A DNA stretch of 8,999 nt from Thermoprotei archaeon (GTDB lineage: Archaea; Thermoproteota; Thermoprotei_A; Sulfolobales; Ignisphaeraceae), in NCBI GenBank assembly GCA_003661775.1, contig QMWT01000042.1, positions 1-8,999 on the forward strand. The letters run 5' to 3'. Numbering within the stretch: position 1 is the first letter of the stretch; each line of letters starts with the position of its first letter. Of the stretch, positions 8,101-8,999 are shown one piece after another. Both the position numbers and the translations under genes were made by a program. The notes under the pieces are model-generated. The model made no database searches. It was given only the letters and a program-made list of their open reading frames with translations, and had not been told where the DNA came from.

Positions 8101-8444
8101 TTTAGTAGAATACTTATGAAGTCCATAGGTGTGAGCCTCTCTGTACGTCCTTTCACTCCCATGTATCGCCTAATTAGAGATAGTACTGTTCTTAAATTAA
8201 CAAATAGTGCAGGAATCTTAAGGTCGCGCCAAGAATATTTAAAGAGGTGATAGAGGAGCTGTGTCTTCCCAGATCCTAGACCCCCGGCAATTATAAGTGG
8301 CGGCACTTCCTCAACTATACCCTTGAGAAGATCTGAGTACTGTCTTAAGGCCTCTTCAGCTCTTTTACGTGCCCTCTGGTGAATATCTGTAAAGTCTTCC
8401 CATTCTCTTGTGAGCGATGGGTATATGTATACAGTTGCAGTCAT
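5112..8444 (-). CDS. Large P-loop (AAA-like) ATPase with C-terminal coiled coil, 1110 aa
   Basis: The N-terminal 300 residues form an ATPase module. Walker A is GGLGSGKT (54-61) after a hydrophobic strand, and Walker B is VVLLIDEVE (180-188, Asp185-Glu186). A sensor-1-like strand VYTVMAVSYLSY (216-227) and a basic ARRIRIVQLPPI (242-253) follow. FWWFTRGRLGW (274-284) resembles the helical-lid motif of AAA/STAND-like ATPases. Residues 320-1000 are a long helical region with no domain I recognise. The last 100 residues are heptad-rich coiled coil. There is no ABC signature, so it is not an SMC or Rad50 protein. No signal peptide or membrane helix is seen, so it is probably cytoplasmic. The ATG at 8442-8444 is preceded at 5 nt by GAGGTG. 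A TTG 57 nt upstream (8499-8501) is in frame but would overlap the putative promoter. It is the first gene of the block. It is not a clear DUF499, BrxC or BrxD protein by eye, though a distant link is possible. Confidence 0.9.
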   Translation of the reverse strand: MTATVYIYPSLTREWEDFTDIHQRARKRAEEALRQYSDLLKGIVEEVPPLIIAGGLGSGKTQLLYHLFKYSWRDLKIPALFVNLRTVLSLIRRYMGVKGRTERLTPMDFISILLKLALKRVELIRDNFVRGDLKLSDLWLPEITGQPANTPPSKLFEKIGVAPNEAYDLVNKTLERKRGVVLLIDEVEMAYKELKDLIEGGFRDLIDIIGRGTMGVYTVMAVSYLSYYELFLSEFTGDVAFARRIRIVQLPPIGPDVLCEKLKPHNMGDKSNTFWWFTRGRLGWVTSLKDVVLVDDTSVGSLLEWVDAPQLRTPLAENLPVLDVDELLRLEDKYCRGNDECNAALRFFILNIRPLKVEDLPSFVKTHLDELSASLIHCSDLVSVAEAVDVFTSDIKEFCDREGIVLESEDLELVRRALNEILSALALRSGKDKLVCLGAPSIFLLNDKVYNYVDSIIDILMTYIAENYGTSERVKTVTEALYLVYSLALSRERWKEPRTFHEVKELFERHVGQNYVMVGSWVLRKLIPMYLSNPIISKEPGMTIEKLEQNLRSYLLSHAEHEIVDAITSISEYITQRREEALVYIVPLPRPHYINGQVREKAYSIVKELIQRHIYDIKYGSLHLMVFFAGGDTASIQYVRDKLRREDTLLDLLIERTKRISLEQILGERLSDFVKSLFVLLISEMSQTYGATIEGIINTLKPDQRRRVEYFKTTLVTWLDDSIERLRRERESSLRINELYSLSGDLMDDISVLDYVVKRTGKFRPHMRAHAAFFTMIGVRDPLDKMQLSLSPGGLIKAKALPSIYQEFSRRSSRCKSITRLLSMPVISDIVRVALEDKKDLPLEDALKILEEEELPLFNDFVEILEKSVGIRYSDHSTAIRLLYRVLLLNMLLSLRKDDVVALLLEKASTVKEIGHRLKELLEDIERISNDICRGLPLCIKITVRPRDRSHTLEDEIRDILSALDIVEKWAEDLKSGRDIGYDRFLSLAYMAVFGLPEEKEWLLAQIQEELRKWYEGLHDKVHEQLSSLQQKLRQLPMGVGSRRRTIDIVIGSLKDLDNANRRISEILNEVDTVVREYDEALKEIEEVKGSLQAMLENALEKINRLGREV
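5115..5120 (-). promoter_or_regulatory. Ribosome binding site of the coiled-coil gene, inside the ATPase gene end
   Basis: GAGGTG forms the last two sense codons (Glu-Val) of the ATPase gene directly before its TAA, and serves the ATG pair at 5105-5110. This placement implies coupled translation of the two proteins. Confidence 0.65.
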
Positions 8445-8455
8445 ACACACACCTC
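8445..8455 (-). promoter_or_regulatory. Strong ribosome binding site of the ATPase gene
   Basis: On the minus strand GAGGTG (8450-8455) sits 5 nt before ATG 8442-8444. The same six bases precede the next gene at 5115-5120. It decides the start in favour of the internal ATG over the longer TTG-initiated frame. Confidence 0.75.
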
Positions 8456-8485
8456 TTCTATCATAATAAATTAATGCAACTTGCT

Positions 8486-8500
8486 GATTTATGATTTTCA
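8486..8500 (-). promoter_or_regulatory. Putative archaeal BRE/TATA element for the four-gene operon
   Basis: The minus strand reads TGAAAATCATAAATC, an A-rich BRE-like part followed by a TATA-like ATCATAAAT. Transcription starting about 25 nt downstream (near 8465) would leave a leader of about 20 nt that just holds the GAGGTG site. A second weaker candidate, TTTCATAAATAG, lies about 25 nt further upstream near 8515-8530. This is a match by eye only. Read-through from the upstream glycosylase gene, whose stop is 90 nt before the ATPase start, is also possible. Confidence 0.4.
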
Positions 8501-8534
8501 ATACCTTGAGAACTATCTATTTATGAAAGCAATG

Positions 8535-8999
8535 CTAGAAGAGCTTCCGCGCCCTATAGGTTAACTCCTTGTATATCCTCTCAAGGCGCTCTGCTATACT
8601 ATTCTTACCTATATCCTTTAAGTACTGTACACAGAAATCCTTTAATGGGCAACTCCCACAGCGGGACTGCTTATAGTGACATACAAGCGCACCTAAATCT
8701 ATCAGACCGTAGTTGAAGTAGTCATGTTCTTTGTCTGGAATAAGCTCCCATAGAAGCTTAAGATAGTCCTCGTGCCTCTTCGCCTTTATGCCCGTCAGCC
8801 GGGACAAGAGCCTTATAACATTGGAGTCGAGTACCGGAGCCTTCTTACCATAGCCAAGACTGAGAACTGCGCCTGCCAAGTAGATACCTACACCGGGGAG
8901 GGCTACAAGATCTTCCCATTTGTCGGGTATTTTTCCACTATATTTCTTTATAATGACTTCGGCTAACTGCTTTAGCTGTTTTGCGCGCTGTTTATAGAG
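8535..8999 (-). CDS. HhH/[4Fe-4S] DNA glycosylase of MutY/Mig type, C-terminal 154 aa (5' end outside window)
   Basis: The frame is open to the window edge, so the N-terminus is missing. Visible parts, in fragment numbering, are: LYKQRAKQLKQLA (1-13), the helix-hairpin-helix LPGVGIYLAGA (34-44), the catalytic Asp58 in PVLDSNVIRLL, and an iron-sulfur loop C107-x6-C114-x2-C117-x5-C123. In endonuclease III the hairpin has a Lys for lyase chemistry; here that site is Tyr40, as in thermophile Mig (G/T mismatch thymine glycosylase) and some MutY proteins. The protein ends 31 residues after the last Cys, so it lacks the MutT-like C-terminal domain of bacterial MutY. That favours a Mig-like or short MutY enzyme that removes T or A from mismatches with G or oxidised G. 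Which base it removes cannot be told from this fragment. It lies 90 nt upstream of the ATPase start on the same strand. Confidence 0.9.
   Translation of the reverse strand, partial: LYKQRAKQLKQLAEVIIKKYSGKIPDKWEDLVALPGVGIYLAGAVLSLGYGKKAPVLDSNVIRLLSRLTGIKAKRHEDYLKLLWELIPDKEHDYFNYGLIDLGALVCHYKQSRCGSCPLKDFCVQYLKDIGKNSIAERLERIYKELTYRARKLF

Noticed and set aside
2383..8250. Several plus-strand open frames of 60-104 codons opposite the operon
   Set aside because: They are Ser/Leu-rich antisense shadows of well-supported minus-strand genes, with no motifs and no plausible ribosome binding sites.
5112..8444. Assignment of the ATPase to DUF499, BrxC or BrxD
   Set aside because: Walker A here is GGLGSGKT without the residues I associate with those families, and no partner genes of those systems are present. 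A profile search is needed to claim it.
3590..8444. SMC/Rad50-like complex
   Set aside because: The ATPase has its Walker A and B close together in one N-terminal module and lacks an ABC signature. The coiled-coil protein has no nucleotide-binding motif.
8772..8966. A 64-codon plus-strand frame near the right edge
   Set aside because: It lies opposite the glycosylase, whose helix-hairpin-helix and catalytic Asp are encoded on the minus strand in the same place.

Overview
The window looks like a chromosomal segment of a hyperthermophilic archaeon, most likely a crenarchaeon. The reasons are moderate GC, heavy use of AGG/AGA (Arg), ATA (Ile) and CTA (Leu) codons, a plausible BRE/TATA element instead of a bacterial -35/-10 promoter, GAGGTG ribosome binding sites, and proteins rich in charged residues. 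No species can be named from sequence alone.

Layout from left to right. (1) 2-217 (+) is the C-terminal end of an unrecognised protein. (2) 214-903 (-) is a string of protein-like reading frames broken by two internal stops and two compensating frame changes; I read it as a decayed gene of about 229 codons that ends tail-to-tail with (1). (3) 918-8444 (-) is a tight four-gene block, transcribed right to left: a 1110-aa P-loop ATPase with a C-terminal coiled coil, a 506-aa cysteine-bearing coiled-coil protein, a 680-aa SNF2/HepA-type helicase-like ATPase with a full motif set, and a 203-aa PD-(D/E)XK-type nuclease candidate. The first three genes are separated by only 1-2 nt and the fourth by 15 nt. 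(4) 8535-8999 (-) is the C-terminal part of an HhH/iron-sulfur DNA glycosylase of the MutY/Mig type, cut by the window edge.

The four-gene block is the main point of interest. A large ATPase, a coiled-coil partner, an SNF2 translocase and a nuclease candidate in one transcription unit look like a multi-protein DNA-processing machine. A defence system is the most natural reading, but a genome-maintenance complex is also possible. I cannot match it to a named system: there is no methyltransferase, phospholipase D, HerA/NurA, Rad50 or Cas gene in view. The function is therefore an inference from motifs and gene order.

The only intergenic space of any size on the operon side is 8445-8534, which carries the putative promoter and a strong ribosome binding site. 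I see no tRNA, rRNA, CRISPR array, insertion sequence or clear terminator.
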